From: Bryobacterales bacterium
GTDB lineage: Bacteria > Acidobacteriota > Terriglobia > Bryobacterales > Bryobacteraceae
Length of the DNA stretch: 64,000 nt
Direction of reading: 5' to 3'
Assembly: GCA_020847975.1 (NCBI GenBank)
Contig: JADLBD010000014.1
Location: 1 to 64,000, forward strand
In this document: one piece after another, positions 18,020 through 27,754 of the stretch
Layout of the letters: the number at the start of each line of letters is the position of its first letter
How positions within the stretch are numbered: position 1 is the stretch's first letter
The notes under the pieces: model-generated
Told to the model about the DNA's origin: nothing
Seen by the model: the letters and a program-made list of their open reading frames with translations, nothing else
The model's database searches: none
Translations under genes and position numbers: made by a program

Positions 18020-18406
18020 ATGAGAGACAGTCCGAAGGCCGCCGCGCTCTACTTCATCCTCGTTTTCGCCGCCGGCTTTGTCCTTGGGCCCATCCGCATC
18101 CTGCTCCTCGTTCCGCGTGTGGGCGAACGCTGGGCGGAACTCATGGAAATGCCCCTGATGCTCGGCGTCATCTTCCTCGCCGCCCGCTACACCGTCAGCC
18201 GCTTCCACCTGTCCGGTACGGCCCGCCTCGCCGCGGGCCTGCTCGCGCTCTTTTTCATGCTCCTCGCGGAACTTACCGTCGTCCTGCGGATCCGCGGGCT
18301 CGACATAGCGGGCTATCTCGCCGGCCGCGATCCCATCTCCGGGGCTGCCTATCTTCTGATGCTCGGTGTCTTCGCCCTCATGCCCGTCGTTGTCCATCGC
18401 CGCTGA
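18020..18406 (+). CDS. Small four-helix membrane protein of unknown function
   Basis: A 128-residue protein made almost entirely of about four hydrophobic helices, with charged connections (RVGERWAELMEMP and RIRGLDIAGYLAGRDP). I do not recognise a specific family. Its stop codon abuts the stop of the convergent NfeD-like gene with no base between them (TGATCA), so both messages must read through each other's ends. No ribosome binding site is clear. Confidence 0.65.
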   Translation: MRDSPKAAALYFILVFAAGFVLGPIRILLLVPRVGERWAELMEMPLMLGVIFLAARYTVSRFHLSGTARLAAGLLALFFMLLAELTVVLRIRGLDIAGYLAGRDPISGAAYLLMLGVFALMPVVVHRR

Positions 18407-18805
18407 TCACGGCGTCATCTTGTTCCAGCGCGCTCGCATCGCGATGGCTGCCAGCCATGCTGTAATCCAAACGAACGGCGCAGACAGCCCCACGGCGACC
18501 ACCCATGCGATCCGCGGCCCGCTCACCAGATACCGCGTCCCCAGCGACATCAGCAAAGCCGCCGCTACCGTGGCCGGCCAGCCTACCCGCGCCCCTGCGG
18601 CCGTACACACGCCTCCGGCAACAACCATCGCGACGCCGGCCGGTTCCAACCCCTGTTCCGCCAGCGCAGCGATGCCCAACATCACCATCACCGCTCCGCA
18701 CACACCCGGCACAATCAGCCCAGGACGGATCAACTCCAGGTATCCGGCGAGCAAACCCAGGATGATAAGCGCATAAGCTGCATTGGGGTCGCGCAGGATC
18801 TGCAT
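18407..18805 (-). CDS. NfeD-like membrane protein
   Basis: A 132-residue protein with four or five hydrophobic helices. The N-terminal LAGYLELIRPGLIVPGVCGAV resembles the membrane part of NfeD/ClpP-class accessory proteins, where helix-Pro-Gly patterns of this kind recur. NfeD proteins accompany stomatin-type or membrane-bound proteases. The soluble OB-fold domain that normally follows is missing, and no stomatin or protease gene is adjacent, so only the membrane-domain similarity is claimed. Confidence 0.55.
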   Translation of the reverse strand: MQILRDPNAAYALIILGLLAGYLELIRPGLIVPGVCGAVMVMLGIAALAEQGLEPAGVAMVVAGGVCTAAGARVGWPATVAAALLMSLGTRYLVSGPRIAWVVAVGLSAPFVWITAWLAAIAMRARWNKMTP

Positions 18806-18835
18806 GGCACTCTCATCCTAGCCTAGCAATCCCGG

Positions 18836-19258
18836 CTACGACGTTCTGCGCCCCCGGCTCCACTTCGGAATACCTTGCGAATCGCGCAACGTCAGCACCT
18901 GGCCGGCTTTCTTCACTTCCCGAGCGATGATCGCGTCCGATCCGTCGTACTTTGTTTTTGATCCAGTCACTTCCATCTCCTCGCCCTTCTCGAAAGTCAT
19001 CTTGCTCTTTTCAAGGAACGGCGCCGGACCCAGATGAACATCCAGCGTTCCTTTTTCGGTCTCCAGCATGACATGCAGGCCCGTCATCATGCCCCGATGC
19101 TCCACCTTCTTCACCTCTGTGATCTTACCGGTCACCGTGACTTCCGTCGCGGGATCGTAGCGCATTCCGCCCCATCGCCCCCGCCGCGGAGGCTGCGCCC
19201 ACACCAGGGAAGCCAGCAAGGCTATGAAAGTCAGTGAGAGAAAAGTTCGCGTTTTCAT
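18836..19258 (-). CDS. Periplasmic OB-fold-like protein of unknown function
   Basis: A 140-residue protein with a cleavable signal peptide (MKTRTFLSLTFIALLASLVWA) and a predicted all-beta body. The phrase VTVTGKITEVKKVEHRG, then a GLHVMLETEKG strand and VTGSKTKYDGSDAIIAREV, resembles small OB-fold periplasmic domains. Its Gly-Met-Met and His residues might bind metal, but that is conjecture. AAAGGAG is nine bases before the ATG. It follows cdsA by about 50 bases in the same direction and could be a distal operon member. Confidence 0.6.
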   Translation of the reverse strand: MKTRTFLSLTFIALLASLVWAQPPRRGRWGGMRYDPATEVTVTGKITEVKKVEHRGMMTGLHVMLETEKGTLDVHLGPAPFLEKSKMTFEKGEEMEVTGSKTKYDGSDAIIAREVKKAGQVLTLRDSQGIPKWSRGRRTS

Positions 19259-19310
19259 GAGTGGCTGCTCCTTTTGTGCAGCTACTCAGAAAGATGCAAT
19301 TTTCGAACCA

Positions 19311-20078
19311 CTATTGATATGGCGGGTAAAGATAGAATGTGACCACCGGCATCGAAAACAATGTGCTGTCCAGCCGGTCCAGCCATCCGCCGTGTCCCGG
19401 CAGCATGTGTCCGCTGTCTTTCACTCCCGCGCCTCGCTTCAGCGCCGATTCCGCCAGGTCCCCCATCTGCCCTGCCACGCAAACCACGAATGACAGCAAT
19501 CCCGCCTCGAGCGGCGATATCTGCGTTACGCGCGGCAACAACACCATGCCGAATACCGTAGCGAAGACGGCCGCTCCCGCCGCACCTTCCCAGGTCTTTG
19601 CGGGGCTCACCACCGGAGCCAGTTTATGCTTCCCGAATGTCCTGCCCACATACAACGCCGCCGAATCGGCTACCCAGTTGATGCTCACCGCAAAGAACAA
19701 CCACCACGGCGATTGGTCCCGCAGCACGGTAGCGCACCGCCAGGCTCCGTAAACATAGATGATCCCCAGAAGCGTCGTTGCCGACAATCCGATCGCCTCG
19801 CTCAGCCGTTCCGCCCGCAGCGCCCACAACATCAACGCCATCGTCAGCGCCAGCACCAGCCGCCAGTCGGCTACGGGAGCCAGCAGGAACACCAGCCCCA
19901 GCACTTGTCCCAGCCACACCGGAACCCGGATCTGCTGCGCCTCCGCAATCCCCGAAAACTCGTGAAAGCAGGCAAATCCCAGTGCCGCTACCACCAACCG
20001 GAATAGAAGCGCCGGACCGAAGAAAATAACGTAGATGACCGAAGGGATCAGGATGAGAGCGGTAAGAATGCGCCTCAT
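19311..20078 (-). CDS. cdsA: Phosphatidate cytidylyltransferase
   Basis: A 255-residue polytopic membrane enzyme that converts phosphatidate and CTP to CDP-diacylglycerol, the precursor of bacterial phospholipids. The C-terminal signature with GDLAESALKRGAGVKDSGH and LPGHGGWLDRLDS is diagnostic for CdsA, and TFGKHKLAPVVSPAKTWEG matches the conserved loop before it. The length is close to the usual 250-285 residues. Its ATG overlaps the uppS stop by four bases, the standard uppS-cdsA pairing, so lipid-carrier and phospholipid synthesis are co-expressed. Confidence 0.95.
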   Translation of the reverse strand: MRRILTALILIPSVIYVIFFGPALLFRLVVAALGFACFHEFSGIAEAQQIRVPVWLGQVLGLVFLLAPVADWRLVLALTMALMLWALRAERLSEAIGLSATTLLGIIYVYGAWRCATVLRDQSPWWLFFAVSINWVADSAALYVGRTFGKHKLAPVVSPAKTWEGAAGAAVFATVFGMVLLPRVTQISPLEAGLLSFVVCVAGQMGDLAESALKRGAGVKDSGHMLPGHGGWLDRLDSTLFSMPVVTFYLYPPYQ

Positions 20079-20905
20079 GGAGCGGGAACCCCGAGGGGCT
20101 CATCCATCCATTCCGCGGGCTTGGACGTTCTGTTCGTCAATCCGCCAAAGCGCCGGTCGCGCTTCTGGTACTCCGCCACCGCCTTCAGGAAGTCGATGCG
20201 CTTGAAATCGGGCCAGTAGGTTTCCGTAACGTAGAGTTCCGCGTAGGCAATCTGCCAGAGCAGAAAGTTGCTGATCCGCATCTCGCCTGAAGTGCGGATC
20301 AGCAGATCGGGATCGGGCTGGCCGCCGGTGTACAGGTTGGCGGAGATCATGTCTTCATCCACCGACAACTTCTGGAGCGTGCCTTTCCGGCGCGCCTCAT
20401 CGAGGATGCGATTCACCGCGTCCACCAGTTCCGTTCTGCCGCCGTAGTTGATCGCCAGATTGACGCGCAGGCCCGTATTCCGTGCGGTGCGCTCCACCGC
20501 GCTCTCAAGTTCCTCCTGCGCCGCCACCGGCAACGACTCGACTCTGCCTATCACCGTCAACCGGATGTTGTTCCGCATCAGGCGCGGCAGTTCCACTTTC
20601 AGGTAGTAGCGCAACAGCCGCCACAGCGTATCCACCTCACTCCGCGGCCGCTTCCAGTTCTCCACGCTGAACGCGTAGAGTGTCAGACACTCCACCCCCA
20701 GGCGGGCGCACGTCTCCACCACTGTCCGTACAGGTTCGATTCCCGCTCTGTGGCCGGCAATTCTTGGAAGGCTACGCATCGTCGCCCAGCGGCCGTTGCC
20801 GTCCATGATGATTGCGACATGGGCAGGAATCTTCGCCGGATCAATCGATTGCGCCAGTTGCCATTCTTCATCGCCTGGCGTGAGCACAGCAAACAGATCT
20901 TGCAT
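20075..20905 (-). CDS. uppS: Isoprenyl (undecaprenyl) diphosphate synthase
   Basis: A cis-prenyltransferase that elongates farnesyl diphosphate with isopentenyl diphosphate to make the C55 lipid carrier for peptidoglycan. Visible motifs are IIMDGNGRWA (catalytic Asp), GHRAGIEPVR, TLYAFSVENWKRP, INYGGRTELVDA and PDLLIRTSGEMRISNFLLWQ. The ATG at 20905 gives 276 residues. A GTG at 20950 would add 15 residues, but TATAAC/TATATA at 20915-20922 looks like a -10 element and would leave an almost leaderless message starting near 20905. It overlaps cdsA by four bases. Confidence 0.95.
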   Translation of the reverse strand: MQDLFAVLTPGDEEWQLAQSIDPAKIPAHVAIIMDGNGRWATMRSLPRIAGHRAGIEPVRTVVETCARLGVECLTLYAFSVENWKRPRSEVDTLWRLLRYYLKVELPRLMRNNIRLTVIGRVESLPVAAQEELESAVERTARNTGLRVNLAINYGGRTELVDAVNRILDEARRKGTLQKLSVDEDMISANLYTGGQPDPDLLIRTSGEMRISNFLLWQIAYAELYVTETYWPDFKRIDFLKAVAEYQKRDRRFGGLTNRTSKPAEWMDEPLGVPAP

Positions 20906-21003
20906 GCGCGTAATGTTATATAGTAACGCGCGGCTGGTGGATTGTTCCACTCTCCCTTAGGGAAGCGGGATTGTCCATCCACGCCGGACAGACGGCGTAA
21001 TCT

Positions 21004-22944
21004 CTACCGCGCCGGGTACCACCCCCGGTCCCAGGGGAAGGCAAGAGTGGGCCGGTTCGCGTATCGCGTCATCTGGAATTCGAGCTTCGCGCCCGCCCCC
21101 GGATCCAGCCGCACCGTCACCACCGGCCCGCGGAACACGGTCGTCTTCCCGTTCACCGTCACGCTCTCAAACCGGTGCTCGCCATACCCTCCGCCCTGCA
21201 CTACCACTTCGCGCGCCTCGAGCGGGTTCACGTTCACCAGGGTCACCGACGCCGAATCCGCGCCCAGTTTGTCCACCAGCGCTCCCACATCTTCCGGCAG
21301 GCCGGCTCTCCGCTTCAACGGATCAAAATACCGGAACCGGCTATGCAACACCCAGATCCGCCCGCTTGAAAAATACCCGCCCAGCGTCAGGTGCACCAGC
21401 CCGTTCGTCGTCACCGGATTGTAATCGAGCAGATAGTCCGCCAGCCGCGAATCGGCCGTGGTCTGATCGGTGCGGATCATCTCCATCCGCCGCCGCACCC
21501 GCCCCAAGTCGGATTGCAGCGCCTTCTCCGGATAGTCCGGTAACTTCCCTTCCAGGTATCCGAGAAACGCCGCCCCCCGGTCTGGTTCGTCATAGCCGCC
21601 TCCGCGGCCCTCTCGCACTTCAAACTTCGTTGCCACCGGCAGCCGCTCCAGATCCTTGCGGTTCATCGACCACAAGTAGATCTCCATCAACCGGTCCGTG
21701 TACAGCCTGTTTGCGTAGTGATACCAACTCGGAGGGCCGTTGTACTTGTATCCGCGCGGGTCGCCGTACATCTGCGGCAGCATCACTTTCCCGTTCTCCA
21801 CCTTCTTCTGCGCATAGATGTTGTCCATCTGCCGCCGCAACACATCGACAAACGACTGGTCGCCGCTCAGCAGCAGCGCGTTCCCAAACCCCGGCCATGC
21901 GCCCGCCGAAAAGCTGTTGCGGTGCGCAATCGTCTCCAACTCTCCGTCATAAATCGTGAAGTTCCATCCATACGTTCCCTTCCACCATTGCCCGTTGTAC
22001 TCGCCGCCCGGCTTGCCGTCCAACCCGACGTTGCTCGGAATATTTCCGCCCGTCTGCTCCGTGCGCTGTTTCCACGCCCCCACGTACTCGAGCACCCAGT
22101 TGCGATACTTGTCCTCTCCGGTCAAGGCGTATGCGTTCAACCCGAGAATCGTCGCCGCGAGGTTCAACGGGTTATCCCCCACGCTGTCCAGGTACTCCGC
22201 GCAATGCGCCAGCATCTTGTCGTAGTGCGAATTCAAGTCCAGCATCTTGCCGCGCCCCGCCGGATTGTGCAGCAGGTGGAAAGTTCCAGGCACCGGATCC
22301 CCCACCCAGTCATACGTCGTCGCTTTATGCAGCATCGGGCCTTTGCTGCCCGTCCAGATGCTCTTGATTACCTTGTGCGCCGGGTCGTAGTTCGGCGCTT
22401 CCGGATCCTCGCCCATATACATCGCCGCGAACCGCCGCATCCGCTGCCGGTACTGCTCGTCGTTCGGGTCGGCAAGCCCCAGAAGCAGCAGCGCGCGCAG
22501 GCCTTCTCCCGAATGGAACCAGTCCGATTGCGTCACGAACTCCTTCGAATACGCTCCGTGTTCCGCCAGTTTCGTCAGCGTCGTGCGCAACTCCCCGTAC
22601 TGCTTCCAGTGCCCTTCCTGCGCCTTCTTGTAGAGTTCCAGCACTCTGTCCGAAGAGCCCAGCGAATGCGCCAGCGTCCAGTTCCAGAACGTCTCGATGG
22701 CGTCGTCCGGACCGTCCAGCGTCCCCCAGCGCGGCGTATGCAGCAGATATCCGCGCGAATCGACATACTTCGACGCGAACCGCTCCGCTGCTTCCGAATT
22801 GGCCCTGATCAACTGCCGCTCGAGCAGCGCCCATGCGGGCGTAGCCATCTGTGTCGTGATATGAATCGTCAACTCCTGCCGCGGCGTTTGGGCCTGTCCC
22901 ATTGCGAGAAAGATTGCGAAAAAAATCGGATAGGCGAATCTCAT
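21004..22944 (-). CDS. Large secreted protein, possible alpha/alpha-barrel glycan enzyme
   Basis: A 646-residue protein with a signal peptide (MRFAYPIFFAIFLAMGQA). The body is rich in helices with Trp, Tyr and Asp clusters (WKGTYGWNFTIYDGE, SAGAWPGFGNALLL), and the C-terminal third becomes beta-like (GEHRFESVTVNGKTTVFRGP). Alpha-helical toroid glycosidases and polysaccharide lyases look like this, but I see no motif that names a family and do not assign one. The ATG at 22944 is preferred over a GTG at 22950. It is divergent from the glycosidase-like gene at 23025, 80 bases away, and may share regulation with it. Confidence 0.6.
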   Translation of the reverse strand: MRFAYPIFFAIFLAMGQAQTPRQELTIHITTQMATPAWALLERQLIRANSEAAERFASKYVDSRGYLLHTPRWGTLDGPDDAIETFWNWTLAHSLGSSDRVLELYKKAQEGHWKQYGELRTTLTKLAEHGAYSKEFVTQSDWFHSGEGLRALLLLGLADPNDEQYRQRMRRFAAMYMGEDPEAPNYDPAHKVIKSIWTGSKGPMLHKATTYDWVGDPVPGTFHLLHNPAGRGKMLDLNSHYDKMLAHCAEYLDSVGDNPLNLAATILGLNAYALTGEDKYRNWVLEYVGAWKQRTEQTGGNIPSNVGLDGKPGGEYNGQWWKGTYGWNFTIYDGELETIAHRNSFSAGAWPGFGNALLLSGDQSFVDVLRRQMDNIYAQKKVENGKVMLPQMYGDPRGYKYNGPPSWYHYANRLYTDRLMEIYLWSMNRKDLERLPVATKFEVREGRGGGYDEPDRGAAFLGYLEGKLPDYPEKALQSDLGRVRRRMEMIRTDQTTADSRLADYLLDYNPVTTNGLVHLTLGGYFSSGRIWVLHSRFRYFDPLKRRAGLPEDVGALVDKLGADSASVTLVNVNPLEAREVVVQGGGYGEHRFESVTVNGKTTVFRGPVVTVRLDPGAGAKLEFQMTRYANRPTLAFPWDRGWYPAR

Positions 22945-23024
22945 GCTCACGATGCTACTACACCCGCTGTCTCTTTTCTTGACTCTGCTCCCGCCACGTG
23001 TTAGCTCTGGTCCGAACTCCCGAA

Positions 23025-25183
23025 ATGCCTCACTCCATCAAGACCCGGCGCTGCTTCCTGCAAACCCTCGCTTCCGCTGCTGCCGCCCCGCTCCTCGACG
23101 CACAATCCGGTGAGTGGTTCGACAAGCCCATGCGCTGGCCCCAACTCACCCTCACGGAAGATGACCCCAAGCACTTCAACCTGAAATTCTGGCTCGACTA
23201 CTTCGCTCGCATCCGCTCCGACGCCGCGTGCCTTTCCGCCGGCGGCGTTGTCGCCTACTACCCCACCAAAATCCCTCTCCACCACCGCAGCCAGTGGCTC
23301 GGCTCCACTGACCCGTTCGGCGATCTGGTCAAGGGCTGCCGCAAGCAAAATATGGTGGTCATCGCCCGTACCGATCCGCACGCCATTCACCAGGACGCCG
23401 CTGATGCCCATCCCGATTGGATCATGGTTGATGCCGCCGGCAAGCCCGTCCGCCACTGGTCCGATCCTTCCCTCTGGGTCACCTGCGCCCTCGGCCCCTA
23501 CAACTTCGAGTTCCTCACGGAGGTGCACAAGGAGATCGTCGGCCTCTATCAGGTGGACGGCATCTTCACCAACCGCTGGGCCGGTTCCGGCATGTGCTAC
23601 TGCCGCCATTGCCGGGAAAACTTCCGCAAAGCCAGCGGACTTGACCTGCCTCGCACCAATAACCCCCAGGACCCCGCCCGCCGCGCTCACATCCTCTGGC
23701 GCCAGCAGCGGCTCTTCGAACTCTGGCGCGTGTGGGACGGAGAAATCCGCAAGCAGAATCCTAATGCCCGCTACATCGCCAACGCCGGCGGCGGAGCGCT
23801 CAGCAGTCTCGACATGAAGACCATCGGCGAACTCGCTCCCACCCTCTTCGCCGACCGCCAGGCGCGCCGCGGCCTGATGCCTCCCTGGGAGAACGGCAAG
23901 AACGGCAAGGAGTATCGCGCCACCCTCGGCTCCAAGCCCATCGTCGGCATCTTCAGCGTCGGCCTCGAAGAACCGTACCGCTGGAAAGACTCCGTTCAAT
24001 CAGAGGCAGAGATCCGAATCTGGATGGCCGACGGCGTCGCCAACGGACTCCGCCCCTGGTGGACCAAGTTCTCCGCCTCCGTCCACGATCCCCGCTGGAT
24101 GAAGCCCGTCGAACTCATGTACCAGTGGCTGGCCAAGTGGGAGCGCTACCTGCGCAACGTCGCGCCCATCGCCGATTGCGGCCTTGTCTACTCCCAGCAA
24201 ACGGCCACCTTCTACGGCGGCGACAAAGCCCGCGCCAAAGTGGAAGACCACACCCTCGGCTGGTATCAGGCGCTCATCGAGGCGCGCATCCCGTTCGAGA
24301 TGGTCCACGACCGCCTGCTCGAGCGCGAACGCATCGAAGGCTTCTCAGCCCTCATCCTTCCCAACATCGCCGCCCTCTCCGATGAGCAGTGCCGCCAGTT
24401 GCGCGACTACGTCGAGCGCGGCGGTTCCCTCATCGCCACCCATGAAACCTCCCTCTACGACGAATGGGGCAAGCGCCGCGACGACTTCGGACTCCCGAAC
24501 TCTTCGGCGTCCACTATGCCGGCCGCATCGAGGGCCCCATGAAGAACGCCTACCTCCATCTGGAAAACCACGGCAGCCCGCTCCTTCGCGGCCTCGAAGA
24601 CGCCCCGCGCATCATCCACGGCGTCCACCGCCTCGAAGTCACCCCCTTCGCTTCCTTCATCGAGAAGCCCCTCACGCTCATCCCCTCCTACCCCGACCTG
24701 CCCATGGAAATGGTCTACCCCCGCGTCGACAGGACGGACACCGCCGAAGTCTACCTGCGCGAAATCGGCAAAGGCCGCGTCCTCTACTTCAACTGGGACA
24801 TCGATCGTACCTTCTGGGAGGTCCTCTCCCCCGATCACGGCCTGCTTCTACGCAATGCCGTCGATTGGGGCACCCGCGACGCCCGCCCGGTCTTCGTGGA
24901 CGCCCCCGGCGCCTTTGATGTCACCGTCTGGCGTCAGAAGGATTCCCTCACCGTCCACCTTGTCAATCTGACGAACCCCATGATGATGAAAGGGCCCTTC
25001 CGCGAACTCATCCCCGTCAACGGCGTGAAGGTGCGCCTGCGTCTGCCTCGCGGCATCCGCACGGTGAGCAAGGTCCAACTGCTCGCCGCCGAGACCCGGG
25101 CGCAGCATTCCATCAACAGCGGCTACCTCGAGGTTCAGGTCCCCTCTGTCCTCGACCACGAAATCATTGCTGTGGACCTCTGA
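23025..25183 (+). pseudogene. Tat-exported glycosidase-like protein, frameshifted
   Basis: The gene reads as one protein of about 718 residues but is split by a frameshift. Frame 1 (23025-24542) holds a Tat signal (KTRRCFLQTLASAAAAP) and a TIM-barrel-like part resembling the hypothetical glycosyl hydrolase 6/GH42-type proteins, with a DGIFTNRWAGSGMCYC stretch. It then reaches a class I glutaminase-like domain (ALILPNIAALSDEQ, then GGSLIATHETSLYDEWG). The natural continuation LPELFGV, a trimerisation-like domain and a beta C-terminus lie in frame 3 and end at 25183. Adding one C to the CCC run at 24494-24496 restores GLPELFGV. This could be a real mutation or a sequencing error. A GTG at 22998 is an alternative start. 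Confidence 0.8.
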
Positions 25184-26918
25184 CGCCGCCACGCAACACC
25201 GCACGCAGCGCCCCCGTGGCGAAAATCACCGGATACAGATCCTCGTAATACCATAGCCGCGCAAAATAGAATCCGATCGGAGTTGCCGGAGTATGCACCC
25301 CAACCTTCGTTGTCTCCACCAGCCACCGGCACGCACGGGTGATGGTCTCCTGCCCCGCCAACTGCACATGCGCCGCGCAGGCATGAAGCGCCACCGCCGT
25401 CTCCTCGATGCTCGAATCAATCCCCTTCGCACCACCCCAGCCCCCGTCTGCATTCTGCGCTTCTACCAACCACCGCAACCCTCGCCTCACCATGCTGCTC
25501 TCCCGTCCCGCCAGACCGATCAGCACGCGCGAAGCGCCATGCACCGGATTCTCGTCATTCGCACAGTGCTGATTGCCGAACCACAGCGGCGCCCACGAAC
25601 CGTCCGCCTTCTGCGCCTCTTCGAGATAATGCAGCCCACGCTCCCGCGCCGCCGCAATTCTCGAACGCAAAGGCTCCGGCAGTCCCTCCAGCCAGGCGCT
25701 CCAGGCCGATATTGTGTGCGCCGTCAAATCAGGGCTGCTGCGGTCGAATGGCTGCTTGCTCCATCCCTTGCAGAACGTCGGGATTCCCCCATCCCGGTTC
25801 TGTAAGTCCGCAAGCCACGTGCAACCGCGCACCGCCGCCTCTTGTGCCTCCGCCGAATCTCCGGTCAGATTCTTAAGCGCCAGCAACGCACCCGGCGTAT
25901 CGTCGGCATCCGGTACCCCGCCCGAGAGGTCCGTCCACGCCCAAGCCCCTGGCGCCGCAAGTGTATACGGATGCACCTCCCGGCCCTGCTGCGCCAGCAG
26001 CCACCTCGCGATCGCAGGCCGTGCCGCCGCCTCCAGATCCTCCCCCAGTGCGTTCACTGCAAGCGTCGTCACCCACGTCGCCAGGTTCGTGTCGATCGCC
26101 CAACTGCCGTCCGCCCGCCGCGTTCGTTCTAAGAACTCGATTCCACGCGACACCGCCGGATGCCCCGCCTCACCCGCCGCCACCAGGCTCATCACCACAA
26201 AGCTGGTCAGCGGAATCGCCTCGAGAAAGCCCCCGCTTTCGGGTTGGATCCGTTCGAGCAAGCGCAGAGTCCGCCTCCGCGCCGCATTGCGAACCAACCG
26301 TGCCACCGGGTTCACCGGCGGCCTCCGCTGATGCCTCGCCTGCCCGATAGCGATCAGCGCAGGGAGTGCGTAACTCACCACCGGCAGCCCCAGTCGGTGG
26401 AACCACCGCTGCGGCAGTGCCGCCAGTTCGAACGGCAGCGGGATCACGCGCTTCCATCCGTCCTCTCCCAACTTGCCCGCCAGCGCCAGCACCGAGAGGA
26501 TCGGAACCGAAAACGTCCGGTCCGTCCCATAACGCCTCGTAATCGCCTCGGCCAGAACCCCCGGTTCCAGGCTTCCAGCGCACCGCTCGAGCCACGTCTC
26601 CGCCCGCGACTCCACGTCCCGCCGCGGACCCGCGATTTCGAACGCCGCCCAAACGAGCGATGTCGTGCTGATGTTGCTGATGCTGCGGCCGGTGTCGCCC
26701 CATCCCCCGTCCACTCGCTGCGTATCTACGAGCCATTGCAACCCGCACTCCACCGCCTCCGCGTGCTTCACCCGGTCCGCCAGGAACATGGCGATCACCG
26801 CCGTGGCCGTCGAGAGCGCGCTGCTCGCCAGCCGCCCTTCCCAATGCCCTTCCGCGGTCCGCGCCGATAGCAGCCGCTCCACCAGCCGCCCGTACGTCGC
26901 TTCCAGTTCTTCCCGCAT
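25164..26918 (-). CDS. shc: Squalene-hopene cyclase-type terpene cyclase
   Basis: A 584-residue class II triterpene cyclase. The protonating DxDD motif appears as DADD at residues about 337-340 within PDADDTPGALLALKNL, and QW-type repeats are visible (TQRVDGGWG, TRRADGSWA, LQNRDGGIP, AQKADGSWA, AQNADGGWG). Classical hopene cyclases have about 630-720 residues, so this is a short member and its substrate may not be squalene. The 3' end overlaps the convergent glycosidase gene by 20 bases. Its ATG overlaps the stop of the preceding prenyltransferase-fold gene (TGATG). It is the last gene of the operon that starts at 34568. Confidence 0.85.
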   Translation of the reverse strand: MREELEATYGRLVERLLSARTAEGHWEGRLASSALSTATAVIAMFLADRVKHAEAVECGLQWLVDTQRVDGGWGDTGRSISNISTTSLVWAAFEIAGPRRDVESRAETWLERCAGSLEPGVLAEAITRRYGTDRTFSVPILSVLALAGKLGEDGWKRVIPLPFELAALPQRWFHRLGLPVVSYALPALIAIGQARHQRRPPVNPVARLVRNAARRRTLRLLERIQPESGGFLEAIPLTSFVVMSLVAAGEAGHPAVSRGIEFLERTRRADGSWAIDTNLATWVTTLAVNALGEDLEAAARPAIARWLLAQQGREVHPYTLAAPGAWAWTDLSGGVPDADDTPGALLALKNLTGDSAEAQEAAVRGCTWLADLQNRDGGIPTFCKGWSKQPFDRSSPDLTAHTISAWSAWLEGLPEPLRSRIAAARERGLHYLEEAQKADGSWAPLWFGNQHCANDENPVHGASRVLIGLAGRESSMVRRGLRWLVEAQNADGGWGGAKGIDSSIEETAVALHACAAHVQLAGQETITRACRWLVETTKVGVHTPATPIGFYFARLWYYEDLYPVIFATGALRAVLRGGVRGPQQ

Positions 26919-27754
26919 CAGATGGCCAGATGACCCAGGGCAAGCAGCCCGTAGTAAGTGTACTCGCAGTCCAGTTCGTCATCGGCCCAGTTGCCGTGGA
27001 ACCCCCCGCGATTCGTCCACAGAGTATCGACGAAATCCAGGCAGCCTTCCCTGATGCTGTCGATCGGCACGTGCATGGCCGACAGCGCATGCAGCGCCGT
27101 AGCCGTCGAAAGCAAGTCCGGAATCGGAGCATCCGGAGTGGCGCGAAACCCGCCCTGCGGATGGCAACGCTGCAGAATCCACCGCCCCTGTTCGGCCTCT
27201 GCCGTGCCGCCCAGATGCCGGTGCAGCATCACCGCCGCCGCCGTGCTCGTGGTCAGCCCCGCTGCTGCGCCGCAGTGATTCGCATACGACCCATCTGCCG
27301 CCCGCATCCTCCGCACCGAGGCAAGCAGTCCCGCCGCATCCGGAACAGCGCCACGCAGGTCCTCATAGGCCCCCAGCGCCAGGAATGCGGCGTACACCGT
27401 CCCCGCGTCATACCCGCCATCGTCCCGCCGGAACGTATGCAGCCGCGACAGGACGGCTGTCCTTTCCGGCGCATCCTTCGCCAAGCCGGCCCAGCATCGC
27501 GCCAGGCAGGTGAGATGCACGAAATCCAGCCCTTCCCCATCCCCGAACGAGCTCAGATAGCGGGCAGTCTCTTCGGGGACCGGTTGCCGCAGCGCGAGCA
27601 ACGATTCGAGTCCAAATACCGTGTAGTAGAGATCGCTGCGGCCCGAGCGATCCGCGAATCCCCCGTCAGGCTGGAGCCGGCTCGATACAAACTGCCGTAC
27701 CAGGCCGCTCGAATCAGCTAGCAACTTCGGCGCCAGTCTCGCGACTTGCAGCAT
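26918..27754 (-). CDS. Prenyltransferase/squalene cyclase-fold protein
   Basis: A 278-residue alpha/alpha-toroid protein of the prenyltransferase and squalene oxidase repeat type. Repeats are visible as QPDGGFADRSG, RRDDGGYDAG, RAADGSYANH, HPQGGFRATP and NRGGFHGNW. It lacks a DxDD motif and is half the length of a cyclase, so it could be a separate cyclase half, a beta-subunit-like protein or a binding partner of the enzyme at 25164. Aspartate- and cysteine-rich clusters (DDELDCEYTYYG) may bind metal as in protein prenyltransferases. The ATG at 27754 overlaps the fusion gene by 41 bases; a GTG at 27772 is the longer alternative. Confidence 0.75.
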   Translation of the reverse strand: MLQVARLAPKLLADSSGLVRQFVSSRLQPDGGFADRSGRSDLYYTVFGLESLLALRQPVPEETARYLSSFGDGEGLDFVHLTCLARCWAGLAKDAPERTAVLSRLHTFRRDDGGYDAGTVYAAFLALGAYEDLRGAVPDAAGLLASVRRMRAADGSYANHCGAAAGLTTSTAAAVMLHRHLGGTAEAEQGRWILQRCHPQGGFRATPDAPIPDLLSTATALHALSAMHVPIDSIREGCLDFVDTLWTNRGGFHGNWADDELDCEYTYYGLLALGHLAI

